A stretch of 7,679 bases of DNA from Armatimonadota bacterium. GTDB taxonomy: Bacteria; Cloacimonadota; Cloacimonadia; Cloacimonadales; TCS61. The DNA lies in NCBI GenBank assembly GCA_030612605.1, contig JAUWNO010000097.1:1-7679 (forward strand), given 5' to 3'. Made by a program: the position numbers and the translations under genes. Positions 6,990 to 7,679 of the stretch are shown here, piece by piece; positions within the stretch are counted from its first letter, which is position 1, and every line of letters begins with the position of its first letter. The notes beneath the pieces are model-generated. The model worked only from the letters and a program-made list of their open reading frames with translations. It had not been told where the DNA came from and searched no databases.

Positions 6990-7679
6990 ATATTTCTTTA
7001 AAAGTCGGTATTTTTCAAAATAATCCTGGTTGGGAGATAATCCTAAATCAGGAAGGAATTTCTTATGAAATCATCTCGGAGAAATCTGATTTAACTCCTG
7101 AGAATTTTGCAGTTATCATCTTATCAAACACAATTTTAGAAAAGCAAAAACCGAAGATTTTATCTTATTTGGAAAATGAAGGTTCGATTTTATTTGATGC
7201 AAAATGTTATTCAGATTTTTTTAAGATTAAAACAAAATCCAAAAAAACTGATTTCTTGATTCCGGATGAAACTTCCTTTTTTTCCGGTTCCGGACTCGTA
7301 GATATTTATTCCAAAATCTATCTGTTAAAGTCTGACAATTTAGAATTATTAGATCAGGGTTTGCAGATTCAACAGAGAAAAGCAGGAAAAGGAAATATTC
7401 TCGTTTTACCATTCGATATTAATAATTTAATTTTAGATACTCATTCGGTTCGCAGGAAATTTTATTTTCAGAGAAAAGAATTACCATCGGAGATCGTAGC
7501 AAAAATCACCAAAAGTCCAATCAGGCGAATTGTGAAAACTTCGCTGGAATATCTTTTTCATTTGAGGGATTTGCCATTTGTTCAAACTTGGTATTATCCG
7601 GATGGCTATAAAAACGTGTTTCTGTTCAGGATTGATACCGATTTTTGTTCTAAAGAAAATGCAAAAGAATTATACAAAA
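6986..7679 (+). CDS. Polysaccharide-deacetylase-like protein, 3'-truncated
   Basis: The frame opens at ATG 6986, overlaps the methyltransferase stop by four bases, and stays open to the window edge (231 residues visible). Residues 1 to about 150 look like an alpha/beta domain: KVGIFQNN at the start, AVIILSN (42-48), and ILSYLENEGSILFDA (58-72), which resembles ThuA/glutamine-amidotransferase-like folds, then GNILVLPFD (136-144). After a basic linker, residues 197-231 read PFVQTWYYPDGYKNVFLFRI, then DTDF. The R-I-D-T-D step (215-219) is what would be expected for the first metal-binding motif of NodB-type polysaccharide deacetylases, but the rest of that domain lies outside the window. If correct, it would remove acyl groups from a glycan. 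No signal peptide is seen, which is unusual for an extracytoplasmic deacetylase. The gene call is solid; the function is tentative. Confidence 0.75.
   Translation, partial: MNISLKVGIFQNNPGWEIILNQEGISYEIISEKSDLTPENFAVIILSNTILEKQKPKILSYLENEGSILFDAKCYSDFFKIKTKSKKTDFLIPDETSFFSGSGLVDIYSKIYLLKSDNLELLDQGLQIQQRKAGKGNILVLPFDINNLILDTHSVRRKFYFQRKELPSEIVAKITKSPIRRIVKTSLEYLFHLRDLPFVQTWYYPDGYKNVFLFRIDTDFCSKENAKELYK

Overview
The window is an AT-rich stretch (visibly about two-thirds A+T or more) of seven genes, all on the + strand, packed so tightly that the largest gap between genes is 24 bases. No rRNA, tRNA, CRISPR array, insertion sequence or transcription terminator is visible. The arrangement looks like the inside of one long operon whose promoter and end both lie outside the window.

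Layout: a family 4 (GT-B) glycosyltransferase cut off at the left edge (to 698); a family 2 (GT-A) glycosyltransferase (673-1632); a WecA/TagO/MraY-type polyprenyl-phosphate glycosyl-1-phosphate transferase (1651-2682); a 790-residue exported protein with 14 beta-propeller-type repeats and a C-terminal T9SS-sorting/FlgD-like domain (2682-5054); a second family 4 glycosyltransferase (5079-6227); a class I SAM-dependent methyltransferase (6243-6989); and the start of a gene that runs off the right edge and looks like a polysaccharide-deacetylase-type protein (from 6986).

Taken together this is a surface-polysaccharide (O-antigen-like, capsule or lipopolysaccharide) biosynthesis locus. The WecA-like enzyme would load the first sugar phosphate onto undecaprenyl phosphate at the inner membrane. 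The three glycosyltransferases would extend the chain, and the methyltransferase and deacetylase-like protein would modify it. The odd member is the large exported propeller protein, which starts inside the stop codon of the WecA-like gene and has the best Shine-Dalgarno sequence in the window. Its plan (signal peptide, about 14 blades or two seven-bladed propellers, C-terminal beta domain) is that of PorZ, the type IX secretion attachment-complex protein that handles anionic LPS in Porphyromonas. This is the most interesting hypothesis in the window.

Organism: low GC, mostly weak Shine-Dalgarno sequences, and a C-terminal domain with PNPF, IYDLSG, WNGKN and SSGIYFY motifs point to the Fibrobacteres-Chlorobi-Bacteroidetes side of the tree or to relatives such as Cloacimonadota, Marinimicrobia or Ignavibacteria. 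An uncultivated Cloacimonadota-like bacterium is my guess. The sequence alone does not settle it.
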